Assembly (NCBI RefSeq): GCF_000242895.2
Contig: NC_021171.1
Coordinates: 4,436,001 to 4,500,000 of the forward strand
Length of the DNA: 64,000 bases
Source of the DNA: Bacillus sp. 1NLA3E
Lineage (GTDB): Bacteria > Bacillota > Bacilli > Bacillales > Cytobacillaceae
Reading direction: 5' to 3'
Below are positions 26,625 through 34,695 of the stretch, in pieces. The position numbers and the translations under genes were made by a program. Within the stretch, counting starts at the first letter, position 1; each line of letters begins with the position of its first letter. The notes beneath the pieces were generated by a model. It saw nothing but the letters and a program-made list of their open reading frames with translations, was not told the origin of the DNA and did no database searches.

Positions 26625-26753
26625 TTGATTGGAGCGGAAGGTGCGAGACTCCTGCGGGAGCAGCGGGACAGGTGAGACCCCACAGGCGCTTAAGCGCCGA
26701 GGAGGCTCACCGCCCGCCCCGCGGAAAGCGAGCATCCTGGAGCGGAAATCAAC
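26625..26753 (+). repeat. GC-rich dispersed repeat, copy 1 (about 129 bp)
   Basis: A block much richer in G and C than its surroundings, bounded by GTTGAT and ATCAAC. It contains small hairpins (CTCCTGCGGGAG, GGCGCTTAAGCGCC). A close copy in opposite orientation lies at 49294-49423. Frames inside both copies read alike but have no ribosome site. Confidence 0.9.
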
Positions 26754-26818
26754 CACACTTCTCTTTTGGTAAATAGCAACAAAGTTTACGAAAACAGCCT
26801 TCCCTAAAAATGAAAAAG

Positions 26819-26846
26819 ACCCTGAAAGTCAACTAACTTCCAGGGT
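26819..26846 (-). terminator. Terminator of the arginine-type ABC operon
   Basis: ACCCTG...CAGGGT with an inner AGT/ACT pairing; on the minus strand it is followed by CTTTTT. It lies 13 bases past the ATPase stop. Confidence 0.85.
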
Positions 26847-26858
26847 TCTTCTTTATTT

Positions 26859-27581
26859 TTATAAAATTTTCTCAAGAAATGCCTTGGCACGTTCACTCTT
26901 TGGTTGTGCAAAAAATTCTTGAGGGGTTGAATCCTCCATCAATCTTCCTTCATCCAAGAAGCAGATGCGATCCGCCACTTCCCGTGCGAAGCCCATTTCA
27001 TGAGTCACAATCACCATCGTTATTCCGGTATGGGCTAAAGATTTCATTACGTCCAATACCTCTTTAACCATTTCCGGATCGAGGGCAGATGTAGGCTCAT
27101 CAAATAACATGATTTCCGGTTCCATCGCCAGAGCTCGGGCAATAGCTACACGTTGCTTTTGCCCTCCGGATAACTTAGAAGGATATTCATTTGCTTTATC
27201 CTCTAAACCCACCCGCTTTAAAAGCTCCATCGCCTTTTTATCAGCTTCGTCTTTCGAGACTTTTTTAACTGTGATAGGAGCATACGTCATATTTTGCAGG
27301 ACAGTTTTATGAGGGAACAAATGAAAATGTTGAAACACCATTCCAATATGCTGCCGTAGGGAAGTGATATTGGTTTTGGGATCGGTAATTTCCTTACCAT
27401 TCACCGCTATCTTTCCGCTCGTAGGAATTTCAAGTAAGTTCAGGCACCGTAAGAAAGTGGACTTTCCGGAACCAGACGGACCGATAATCGCCACGACTTC
27501 ACCTTTTTTAATTTCAGTAGAAATCCCTTTTAATACATCTAATTTCCCAAATGCTTTATAAACGTTTTCTACCTTAATCAC
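26859..27581 (-). CDS. artM: Arginine/polar amino-acid ABC importer, ATP-binding subunit
   Basis: A 240-aa PAAT-family ATPase. Walker [10 protein letters not shown] (about 33-41), the Q-loop region [11 protein letters not shown], signature LSGGQKQR (about 135) and Walker [13 protein letters not shown] are all intact. The sequence closely follows Bacillus ArtM, notably the FQHFHLFPH...[10 protein letters not shown] stretch; the symbol is given on that recollection. The start is a GTG at 27581 inside the end of the permease gene, so translation is coupled. Last gene of an artP-artQ-artM order, divergent from an M20 peptidase gene. Confidence 0.82.
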   Translation of the reverse strand: MIKVENVYKAFGKLDVLKGISTEIKKGEVVAIIGPSGSGKSTFLRCLNLLEIPTSGKIAVNGKEITDPKTNITSLRQHIGMVFQHFHLFPHKTVLQNMTYAPITVKKVSKDEADKKAMELLKRVGLEDKANEYPSKLSGGQKQRVAIARALAMEPEIMLFDEPTSALDPEMVKEVLDVMKSLAHTGITMVIVTHEMGFAREVADRICFLDEGRLMEDSTPQEFFAQPKSERAKAFLEKIL

Positions 27582-28233
27582 TACGACGAAGTCTCCTTTC
27601 TAATAAACGGGCACCGAATGTTAGCAGTAAAACCATTCCGTAATAAATCACACCAACAATAAGGAGCGGTTCAAAATACAAGAATGTTTTAGCCCCAACA
27701 ATGCTGGCACGGCGGAGTAAATCCGTCACTCCGATGGTTGATACCAGGGCTGATTCTTTCAACAATGCAATACTCTCATTAGCCAATGCCGGAAGAATGT
27801 TCTTTACAGCCTGCGGAAGAATGATATCCTTCATCATTTGTCGATAAGGAACACCCAAAGATAAAGCTGCTTCTCGTTGACCCTTATCTACTGCCAAAAT
27901 TCCACCACGAATCGTTTCCGAAATATAGGCAGCTGAATTAAGCGCAAATGCGATGACACCCGCTTGCAATGCTGGAATATTATAACCCGTTAATTGCGGT
28001 GTAGCATAATATATTAGTGCAATTTGTAATATTAATGGTGTTCCTCGAAAAATCGACGTATAAAATATGCCTATCCATTTTAACGGCTTAATACTGGAAA
28101 TTTTAATAAGCGACAGCACAATCCCCAATATAAACCCGATGATGGTTGAAAGAATGGTAAATTGTAGCGTGACCAATATCCCTTGTAAGATAAAAGGGAT
28201 ATAGGGCACGATTTGATTAAATTGTAAATGCAT
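27574..28233 (-). CDS. artQ: Arginine/polar amino-acid ABC importer, permease
   Basis: A 219-aa membrane protein with about five hydrophobic segments and the conserved inner-membrane EAA loop ([25 protein letters not shown], about 135-160). The FRGTPLILQ motif near 63 is typical of His/Glu/Gln/Arg permeases. The tract [10 protein letters not shown] and ALQAGV matches my memory of B. subtilis ArtQ. ATG 28233 has GGAGAAG upstream. It overlaps the ATPase gene at its end and follows the binding-protein gene after 22 bases. The importer would take up arginine or a related basic amino acid. Confidence 0.82.
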   Translation of the reverse strand: MHLQFNQIVPYIPFILQGILVTLQFTILSTIIGFILGIVLSLIKISSIKPLKWIGIFYTSIFRGTPLILQIALIYYATPQLTGYNIPALQAGVIAFALNSAAYISETIRGGILAVDKGQREAALSLGVPYRQMMKDIILPQAVKNILPALANESIALLKESALVSTIGVTDLLRRASIVGAKTFLYFEPLLIVGVIYYGMVLLLTFGARLLERRLRRSD

Positions 28234-28255
28234 GCCCTACACTTCTCCCTCTAGC

Positions 28256-29038
28256 TTATTTTGCCTCAAACCATTTCTTAACTAAACGATCCATTTCACC
28301 GTTTTCTTTCATTTCTTTTAATACTTTGTTGAAATCATCAACATGAGTAGAACCCTTTGGAAAAGCAACCGCCGATCCAGCAAGCTCAGTGTTTGGAATC
28401 TCGGTGAATTTAAGATCCTTGTTGGATCCTGTATATCCTTTTGCAACAGTGTCCTCAATAATTGCTGCATCAATCCGACCAGATTTAAGCTCTTGAATAA
28501 TTTCAGGAATTTTGTTTAAAGATACAACCTGAATGCCTTTTACCTCATTTACTGCACTCTCTTGGATGGATCCAAGCTGTACGCCTACTTTTTTGCCTTT
28601 TAGGTCTTCTAAAGTTTTGAAGTTGGAATCTTTATCAGCTACTATTGTGTTTTTTGCTTCGAAATAAATATCAGAGAAATCAGCGTTCTTCTTACGTTCT
28701 GGTTTCGGAGTCATCCCGGCCATTACGAAATCGGCACGCTTAGACTGTAAAGCTGGAAGTAATCCGTTAAAATCCATGTCTTTAACTTCAACTTCGAAGT
28801 TCAATTTGCTTCCAATATATTTTGCAACGTCTACATCAAATCCGATGATTTTTCCAGATGTTGTGTCATAATCCTCATAAGGAGGGTAATCTGCAGATGT
28901 AGCCATAACCAATTTTTCTTTTTTTGTATCTCCTTGTGAGCTAGTGGACTTTTTATCCTGATCCTTTGATGTTCCACAGGCAGCTAAAAGGCCCATAGTC
29001 ATGATAATTGTTAATATAATGATTAAAGATTTTTTCAA
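28256..29038 (-). CDS. artP: Arginine/polar amino-acid binding lipoprotein
   Basis: About 260 aa. A lipoprotein signal (KKSLIIILTIIMTMG, lipobox LLAAC) is followed by a type II solute-binding fold: TSADYPPYE near the start, GFDVDVAKYIG, and the DFVMAGMTPKPERKK segment that marks amino-acid binders. I choose TTG 29038 because AAAGGGTG is six bases upstream and the signal peptide then begins with Lys-Lys; a GTG three codons earlier abuts the ribosome site. It is the first gene of the importer operon. Arginine is the best guess from the family; ligand not proven. Confidence 0.82.
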   Translation of the reverse strand: MKKSLIIILTIIMTMGLLAACGTSKDQDKKSTSSQGDTKKEKLVMATSADYPPYEDYDTTSGKIIGFDVDVAKYIGSKLNFEVEVKDMDFNGLLPALQSKRADFVMAGMTPKPERKKNADFSDIYFEAKNTIVADKDSNFKTLEDLKGKKVGVQLGSIQESAVNEVKGIQVVSLNKIPEIIQELKSGRIDAAIIEDTVAKGYTGSNKDLKFTEIPNTELAGSAVAFPKGSTHVDDFNKVLKEMKENGEMDRLVKKWFEAK

Positions 29039-29276
29039 ATCTAACACCCTTTCGAATATTTATGTTAATTTTTTTATTATTATCCAGCACCTTTGTTATT
29101 ATAATTATACGAGAATAGTTTTTCAACTAGAAATTTATAGTTATACTAAAATAAAAATAAATATGCAATTTACCGATTATTTGATAAATTGGCGGTTAAT
29201 ATGTCCCTATTACTATTAAGAAAATTATGATAAAACATACATGCGGAAATGTGGAAATAAGAGAGGGGTTTTTTAT

Positions 29277-30404
29277 ATGCAAAATTGGAGTAAATATTTT
29301 CAAGATAATATTGATGGGATTCTAACGGAATTAAAAACCTATGTAGAGATGGAGAGTCCTTCCTCAAATAAGCAAGCAGTGGATAAACTGGGTTCTTATA
29401 TTCAACAACAGTTTGAAAAACTCGGGTGCCGTTTTACACGAAATCAACAAAAGGAATATGGGGATCAACTGCGCTTGGAATATGGAGAAGGAGCGGAACA
29501 GATCCTTATTTTAGGACATTTCGATACTGTAAAGGACATTGGCACCCTAGAAGTTGAGCCTTGGAGAATCGAAGAAGGGAAGGTATATGGGCCGGGCACA
29601 TATGATATGAAGGCAGGCATCATTTTTGCCTATTTTGCGTTAAAGGCCATTAAACAATTTAATCTTCCTTTAAACAAACGAATTGTTTTTATATGGAATA
29701 CAGATGAAGAGATGGGGAGTCCTTCTTCTAGAGTGTACATCCAGGAAGAAGCTGCGAAAAGTTGTGCAGTGCTCGTGCTTGAACCTGCTTTTGGCAATGG
29801 ATCATTGAAAACGAGTAGAAAAGGGGGCGCAGAGTTCAAGGTAACGGTACACGGAAGGGCGGTACATGCCGGGAATGACCATGCAAAAGGGGTAAATGCG
29901 ATTGCAGAATTGGCCCAGCATATCCTCGCCATTCAATCATGGACAGATTATCAAGAAGGTACCACCCTCTCGGTAGGGATGATAAAAGGAGGGTCCGCAG
30001 TAAATGTGGTACCTGAATTTGCAGAAGCGATTGTGGATGTGCGTGTAGCTAAAAAGTCGGCAATGCCTGGCGTACAAAACCGCTCGGCAGCATTAAAGCC
30101 TGTTCATCCTGAAGCGAAGGTCTCTGTAGAGTGGGAATTTATTACGCCGCCAATGGAACGAACAGAGCAAACCGAACGGTTATTCCGTCTTGCTGCTGAG
30201 CAAGCAAAACTAGAAGGATTTGAATTAACTGAAGTGACGGCTGGTGGGACGAGCGACGGAAATTTTGCTGCAGCTACAGGCGTACCTGTTCTTGATGGAC
30301 TTGGTCCAGTCGGGGATGGAGCTCATGCTTCTAATGAGCATATTACGCTAAAGGATATCCCAGAACGGATCGCGTTATTAGTCAGAATCCTGACTGCATT
30401 GTAG
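29277..30404 (+). CDS. M20-family metallopeptidase (carboxypeptidase G2-like)
   Basis: A 375-aa zinc peptidase. Metal-binding motifs are visible: GHFDTVKD near residue 85, the bridging Asp in GPGTYDMKAG near 117, the catalytic and ligand Glu pair in TDEEMGSP near 150, and a late His in GDGAHASNEH near 350. The middle holds the dimerisation domain. The pattern fits the glutamate carboxypeptidase/CPG2 subgroup, which cleaves C-terminal Glu or acylated amino acids. ATG 29277 has GAGAGGGG nine bases upstream. It diverges from the artPQM operon, suggesting that released amino acids and uptake are linked. Confidence 0.88.
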   Translation: MQNWSKYFQDNIDGILTELKTYVEMESPSSNKQAVDKLGSYIQQQFEKLGCRFTRNQQKEYGDQLRLEYGEGAEQILILGHFDTVKDIGTLEVEPWRIEEGKVYGPGTYDMKAGIIFAYFALKAIKQFNLPLNKRIVFIWNTDEEMGSPSSRVYIQEEAAKSCAVLVLEPAFGNGSLKTSRKGGAEFKVTVHGRAVHAGNDHAKGVNAIAELAQHILAIQSWTDYQEGTTLSVGMIKGGSAVNVVPEFAEAIVDVRVAKKSAMPGVQNRSAALKPVHPEAKVSVEWEFITPPMERTEQTERLFRLAAEQAKLEGFELTEVTAGGTSDGNFAAATGVPVLDGLGPVGDGAHASNEHITLKDIPERIALLVRILTAL

Positions 30405-30426
30405 GTTGTTAAACATCAGTCGCCTC

Positions 30427-30448
30427 TTTAATCAAACGTTTGATTAAA
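30427..30448. repeat. Palindrome TAATCAAACGTTTGATTA, copy 1
   Basis: A perfect 22-nt palindrome centred on ACGT. The same 18-nt core recurs at 44198-44215 and 50289-50306, each time in an intergenic region. It could be an operator or a hairpin relic; see findings. Confidence 0.75.
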
Positions 30449-30559
30449 ACATCGTAAAAAGAAAATGCACATCGATTTGCTAGGGTACACTCACTGGTGT
30501 ACCCCTACATTTCTTGTTGCAACTTTGAGGCATTTGAGTAAACATTATATTCATGTTTG

Positions 30560-30737
30560 CGGACATCAATGCCGCTATTAATGCATAAAGGGGGGGGCTT
30601 GATAGGTTAACGGACATCAGGGCCCTTATTCATTAGAAAGCGGGCATGATTCAGTGTTTTTTATTAAAATAAGGTATCCTGTGTCCGATAAATCTAAAAA
30701 ATGGGTAATTTTATCAAAATAAGGTCCTCTGTGTCCG
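30560..30737. repeat. GGACA repeat element, copy B (two direct plus two inverted units)
   Basis: CGGACATCA... begins at 30560 and 30611 (51 bases apart). AAATAAGG...TGTCCG occurs at 30667-30687 and 30717-30737 (50 bases apart). The geometry is identical to the element at 6240-6415. The 470-base gap 30405-30874 otherwise holds only the palindrome at 30427 and no credible gene. Confidence 0.75.
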
Positions 30738-30874
30738 TCCGTTTGGGTCAGAGGAATCGTATTATAAATTGCGCCTGAATTAAAAAACAAATTAACACAA
30801 TAATGGGCCAGAAAAAACTCAACTTTCAGGATATATGCCCACACGCTCACTTCAAGAAATTCCAGCTTCTCTTC

Positions 30875-31549
30875 TTACTTACTAGCCAACGTTATTATAT
30901 CCTTATTTTCCAGAATGGAGTTTTCATAGCCTTCACTGACGGAATGAATCATCGCAATACCCAGCTCCCTTAAAGTAAGGAGATGCTGCGGAAAAACAAG
31001 ACGCATGACAGGATACATCCATGAAATGGCATGATAATAACGGTGCGTATTCTTTAACCCTTTGGTCGGATGAAGGTAGCCTGGGCGAAACATGTATGCT
31101 CTTTTAAAAGGCAACTGAAGCAAATGGTTCTCCGTTCTTCCTTTCACTCGAGCCCACATGACTCTACCCTGCTCACTGCTGTCTGTCCCGCTTCCAGACA
31201 CATAACAAAAGACCATTTCTGGATTCAATCGGGAAAGAACACCAGCGACATAAAGAGTTAAATCATAGCTTATCCTGCTAAATTCCGCTTCCTTCATGCC
31301 GACTGACGAAACACCTAGGCAGAAAAAGCATGCATCGTAATTGCTCAGCAGGTGTTCGATTGGGCTTAAATCAAACAGATCGCCATGGACAATTTCCGTT
31401 AATTTGGGATGGGTAACCCCGCAAGGTTTACGATTGATAACCAATACCTGCTCTACCTTTGGATCCTGAAGGCATTCGTGCAGAACCCCTTCCCCTACCA
31501 TCCCAGTAGAACCTGTAATAATCACTTTGATTTTCTTTCCAGCCATCAT
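30875..31549 (-). CDS. NAD(P)-binding oxidoreductase / epimerase-like protein
   Basis: About 224 aa with an N-terminal Rossmann motif (ITGSTGMVGEG) and NAD(P)-binding-like features (FFCLGVSS near 95, YVSGSGTDSSEQG near 145). The fold is that of atypical short-chain dehydrogenases such as TrmB/HTATIP2-like proteins. A canonical YxxxK pair is not clear, so it may bind cofactor without epimerase activity. The start is uncertain: ATG 31549 or a GTG three codons upstream, both with weak ribosome sites. It diverges from a TetR gene whose operator could also influence it. Confidence 0.75.
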   Translation of the reverse strand: MMAGKKIKVIITGSTGMVGEGVLHECLQDPKVEQVLVINRKPCGVTHPKLTEIVHGDLFDLSPIEHLLSNYDACFFCLGVSSVGMKEAEFSRISYDLTLYVAGVLSRLNPEMVFCYVSGSGTDSSEQGRVMWARVKGRTENHLLQLPFKRAYMFRPGYLHPTKGLKNTHRYYHAISWMYPVMRLVFPQHLLTLRELGIAMIHSVSEGYENSILENKDIITLASK

Positions 31550-31659
31550 ATGCGACACCGCTTCCCGCTTATCTTCATTATTTTTTCAAAACAAATCTTT
31601 TCATTAATGATAGCAATTATTCTTCTTGGAGCCAAACAAGTATCTGAAACAAAATGGCT

Positions 31660-31709
31660 TGACAGAAAGGACTGCATTATTTAATAATAAAAAGACCGAA
31701 CGTTCTTTT
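31660..31709 (+). promoter_or_regulatory. Promoter and putative TetR operator upstream of the regulator gene
   Basis: TTGACA (31660-31665), a 17-base spacer and AATAAT (31683-31688) form a good promoter. The near-palindrome AAAGACCGAACGTTCTTT follows at about 31691-31708, over the transcription start, where a repressor would act. The shared GACCGA half-site recurs before the FabF gene. Confidence 0.65.
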
Positions 31710-31735
31710 TTTGCACATAGGGAGGTGAGTAGCAT

Positions 31736-32317
31736 ATGAATAAAGGCGAACGAACAAAGAACTATATTATCGAGCAATCCTCTTCATTATTCAACCGAAA
31801 TGGGTATAAATCGACCTCTATTTCTGATATTATGGCTGCCACTGGTCTCAAGAAAGGCGGGATCTATAACCATTTTGAAAATAAAGATAGCTTGGCGAAC
31901 GCATCATTTTCTTATGCCTTTAATAAAATGAAAGAAAATTATAAGAGTGCCGTCGCCTCAAAAAGCACCGCACACGAAAAATTCTATGCCTTTATCTCTG
32001 TTTTTAAGACATTACAACAGGACAGCATCATAATCGGAGGTTGTCCATTAATGAACGCCTCAATTGAAGCCGATGATTCAAAAATCGAATTCGAGGATTC
32101 AATCAAAGAGGGATTTACCGCATTAATCAGACTGATTAATGGCATAATCCAACATGGCCAGAACCACGGTGAAATCAAAATGGACATCAACGCTGATCAA
32201 ATGTCCGTATTCGTTATTTCATCGCTTGAGGGTGCCCTTGCGTTAAGCCGATTGTACAAAGATGAGAGCTATCTAGAAATGGTCATTGCACAGCTAAGTG
32301 GAATTCTTTTTAGCTGA
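31736..32317 (+). CDS. TetR-family regulator
   Basis: A 193-aa TetR protein. The helix-turn-helix spans about residues 8-52 (SSSLFNRNGYKSTSISDIMAA ... GGIYNHFENKDSL), and the C-terminal part has the GGCPLMNASIEADD signature of the YxaF/AcrR-type ligand domain, with one Cys that could sense electrophiles. GGGAGGTG is well placed before the ATG. It lies directly upstream of the FabF-like gene on the same strand; matching palindromes stand before both genes, so it probably represses itself and the synthase. Inducer unknown. Confidence 0.87.
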   Translation: MNKGERTKNYIIEQSSSLFNRNGYKSTSISDIMAATGLKKGGIYNHFENKDSLANASFSYAFNKMKENYKSAVASKSTAHEKFYAFISVFKTLQQDSIIIGGCPLMNASIEADDSKIEFEDSIKEGFTALIRLINGIIQHGQNHGEIKMDINADQMSVFVISSLEGALALSRLYKDESYLEMVIAQLSGILFS

Positions 32318-32340
32318 GTGGTCTATATTTTTTTATAAAA

Positions 32341-32360
32341 AAAGAGACCGATTGGTTTCT
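32341..32360 (+). promoter_or_regulatory. Second GACCGA palindrome, before the FabF-like gene
   Basis: AGAGACCGATTGGTTTCT is an imperfect palindrome sharing the GACCGA half with the site at 31691. It lies just before the ribosome site AGGGGG at 32363-32368. Confidence 0.55.
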
Positions 32361-32376
32361 ATAGGGGGTTTTATAT

Positions 32377-33612
32377 ATTAAACGTCGAGTTGTCATCACA
32401 GGATATGGTGTCATTTCCCCATTAGGAAATGATGTAGATACGTTTTGGAGTCATATAAAAGCTGCAAAATCTGGGATTAAAAAAATCCAAGAGAACGGTT
32501 TTGAGGATATAAACACAAAAATTGGCGGCTTTATCGACGATTTTCAGCCAGAACAATATTTTGATAAAAAAGAATTAGGTAAATATGATTTATTTGTACA
32601 ATATGCATATGCTGCCGCCCAGCAAGCATTAAATCAAGCCAAACTGAACCCGGAATCCACTGATGCACATCGATTGGGCGTTTACATCGGCTCAGGAATT
32701 GGCGGTATTAATACTGTGTTAGAAAATCATAAAGCCCTATTAGAAAAAGGGCCAAGAAGAGTGTCTCCATTCATGGTACCGATGATGATTAGTAATATGG
32801 CTGCTGGCATCGTGGCCATTAAAACTGGTTTTAAAGGACCGAGTTTCTCCCCAGTGTCTGCATGTGCCACTGGAAACCAAGCAATTGGAGAAGCATTCTT
32901 GAATATTCTGCATGGCTATTCTGACGCAATCCTTGCGGGAGGATCCGAAGCTTCGATTAATCCGCTGGCATTTGCCGGTTTTTCAAGAATGAAAGCCATG
33001 TCCACTAATAATGATTCACCGCAAAAAGCAAGTCGACCATTTGACAAAGACAGAGATGGCTTTGTCATGTCAGAGGGAGCAGGAATCCTGTTGCTCGAAG
33101 AATATGAGCATGCCAAAAATAGAGGTGCGACTATCTTAGGTGAGATCATTGGCTTTGGATCTACAACCGATGCTCACCACATTACTACTCCTGATTTTCA
33201 TGGGGCAGAAAGAGCGATGAAGCTTGCCCTAGACATGGCCCAAATCCAGCCTACGGATGTTGATTACATCAATGCCCATGGCACAAGTACACCTGAAGGG
33301 GATAAATCTGAAACCAAAGCCATAAAAAATGTATTCAAGGACCATGCCTATAGATTAAAAATAAGCTCGACCAAATCAATGACAGGACACTTGTTTGGAG
33401 CAGCAGGCGGAGTCGAGGCCATCATTACACTTAAAAGCATCATGGAGGATACGATCCCCCCTACAATTAATTATGAACACCCTGATGAAGAATGTGATCT
33501 TGATTATGTTCCGAACGAATCCATTCAAGCAGAAGTAAACTATGCTCTTTCCAATGGTTTTGGATTTGGTGGGCATAATGCTGTGTTAGTGTTCAAAAAG
33601 TTCATAGATTAA
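32377..33612 (+). CDS. Beta-ketoacyl-ACP synthase II paralogue (FabF-like), ATT start
   Basis: 411 aa if begun at ATT 32377. From there the sequence reads as a full-length FabF: RRVVITGYGVISPLG at the N-terminus, nucleophile Cys in SACATG (about 164), catalytic His in AHGTSTPEGD (about 301) and TGHLFGAAGG (about 338). AGGGGG lies eight bases before the ATT, and an in-frame stop at 32362 excludes earlier starts. The first ATG (32674) would delete a quarter of the enzyme. ATT is a legal but rare bacterial start; a sequencing change is the alternative. Elongates acyl-ACP with malonyl-ACP. Linked to the upstream TetR. Confidence 0.85.
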   Translation: MKRRVVITGYGVISPLGNDVDTFWSHIKAAKSGIKKIQENGFEDINTKIGGFIDDFQPEQYFDKKELGKYDLFVQYAYAAAQQALNQAKLNPESTDAHRLGVYIGSGIGGINTVLENHKALLEKGPRRVSPFMVPMMISNMAAGIVAIKTGFKGPSFSPVSACATGNQAIGEAFLNILHGYSDAILAGGSEASINPLAFAGFSRMKAMSTNNDSPQKASRPFDKDRDGFVMSEGAGILLLEEYEHAKNRGATILGEIIGFGSTTDAHHITTPDFHGAERAMKLALDMAQIQPTDVDYINAHGTSTPEGDKSETKAIKNVFKDHAYRLKISSTKSMTGHLFGAAGGVEAIITLKSIMEDTIPPTINYEHPDEECDLDYVPNESIQAEVNYALSNGFGFGGHNAVLVFKKFID

Positions 33613-33613
33613 T

Positions 33614-33634
33614 GGAAGGTGCCTAGCGCCTTCC
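33614..33634. terminator. Small hairpin between convergent genes
   Basis: GGAAGG and CCTTCC pair with inner GC/GC, two bases past the FabF stop. No T-run, so termination is doubtful. Confidence 0.4.
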
Positions 33635-33647
33635 AAAGATACCCATC

Positions 33648-34547
33648 TTATGTCCCCATCATCCCTCCTCCATTTACATGCAGGATTTGACCAGTGACAT
33701 AAGATGAATCGTCTGAGGCTAAATAAACATAGGTCGGAGCCAGTTCAAACGGCTGTCCAGCACGCTGCATCAGCGTGCCTGCACCATATGTTTTTACATA
33801 TTCCGCAGAAAAGCCTGAAACAACTAATGGAGTCCAAGTAGGACCAGGAGCCACCGCATTCACTCTTATCCCATACTTAACTAGCTGCGATGACAAGGAT
33901 CGAGTAAATGAAACAATGGCACCTTTGGTTGAAGAGTAATCAACTAACATGGGAACCCCTGCATAGGCAGCCACAGAAGTAGTACTAATAATGGAACTTC
34001 CGGATTGTAAATAAGGCAATGCTTCCTGAGTGATGAAAAAAAGCGGGAAAATATTAGTACGAAAAGTATCCTCTAATTGATCTCTTGTAATGTTTAAGAT
34101 ACTTTCCTGAGGAAACACGACGCCTTGGTTAAGGACAAGAATATTTATTTTTCCATAGCAGGCCAAAGTCTTTCGTACTACATCACGACAGACTGATTCT
34201 TCCCGCAGATCTCCTGGGATTAACAAGCAGCGGCGACCGTATTGTTCAACCATTCTCTTTGTCAGATTGGCATCTTCATGCTCGTATAAATAAGCAATCG
34301 CCACATCTGCCCCTTCTTTTGCAAATCCAATCGCTACGGCCCGGCCGATTCCGCTATCTCCTCCAGTGATAATAGCGACCTTGTCTGTTAATTTTCCACT
34401 TCCAACATACTGAGGATTATCGGATATCGGAGTTGGGTTCATCAAATACTCTAACCCTGGTTGTCTTTCTTGATGTTGCGGCGGAAACGTAACGGGAGTT
34501 TGTTTACAGGTTGTTTGAACGGAATAATACGGGTACTTTGGGATCAT
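33648..34547 (-). CDS. Short-chain dehydrogenase/reductase (YhxC/YhdF-like)
   Basis: A 299-aa SDR with the extended N-terminus (about 50 residues, HQERQPGLEYLMNP) seen in Bacillus YhdF/YhxC-type proteins. The cofactor motif GGDSGIGRAV is near residue 62, the catalytic Ser in STTSVAAY near 190 and YxxxK in YSSTK near 203. The usual NNAG motif is replaced by LNQG, a small oddity. ATG 34547 has GAGGTGG upstream. Likely reduces a carbonyl with NADPH; family members are often general-stress or spore-associated. Convergent with the FabF-like gene. Confidence 0.87.
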   Translation of the reverse strand: MIPKYPYYSVQTTCKQTPVTFPPQHQERQPGLEYLMNPTPISDNPQYVGSGKLTDKVAIITGGDSGIGRAVAIGFAKEGADVAIAYLYEHEDANLTKRMVEQYGRRCLLIPGDLREESVCRDVVRKTLACYGKINILVLNQGVVFPQESILNITRDQLEDTFRTNIFPLFFITQEALPYLQSGSSIISTTSVAAYAGVPMLVDYSSTKGAIVSFTRSLSSQLVKYGIRVNAVAPGPTWTPLVVSGFSAEYVKTYGAGTLMQRAGQPFELAPTYVYLASDDSSYVTGQILHVNGGGMMGT

Positions 34548-34695
34548 GTTAAGCCCACCTCACTCTTTATGGTCCATCACATGATATTCAGCTAACATAA
34601 ATATGTTCTGAGGTGGACTCCCTGAGATCAAAAAAAAGAAGCCAACCAACATGATCTGTGATTGCCCTCCTTATTTTTTAAAAATAAATCCAAAA

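Noticed and set aside
26553-26776. Open frames in the GC-rich repeat (also at 49265-49528)
   Set aside because: The same peptide-like reading appears in both copies because the DNA repeat is conserved; there is no ribosome site and high GC content lowers stop frequency.
30626-30850. A 74-codon minus-strand frame over the GGACA element B
   Set aside because: It covers repeat DNA, lacks a ribosome site and has no recognisable protein features.
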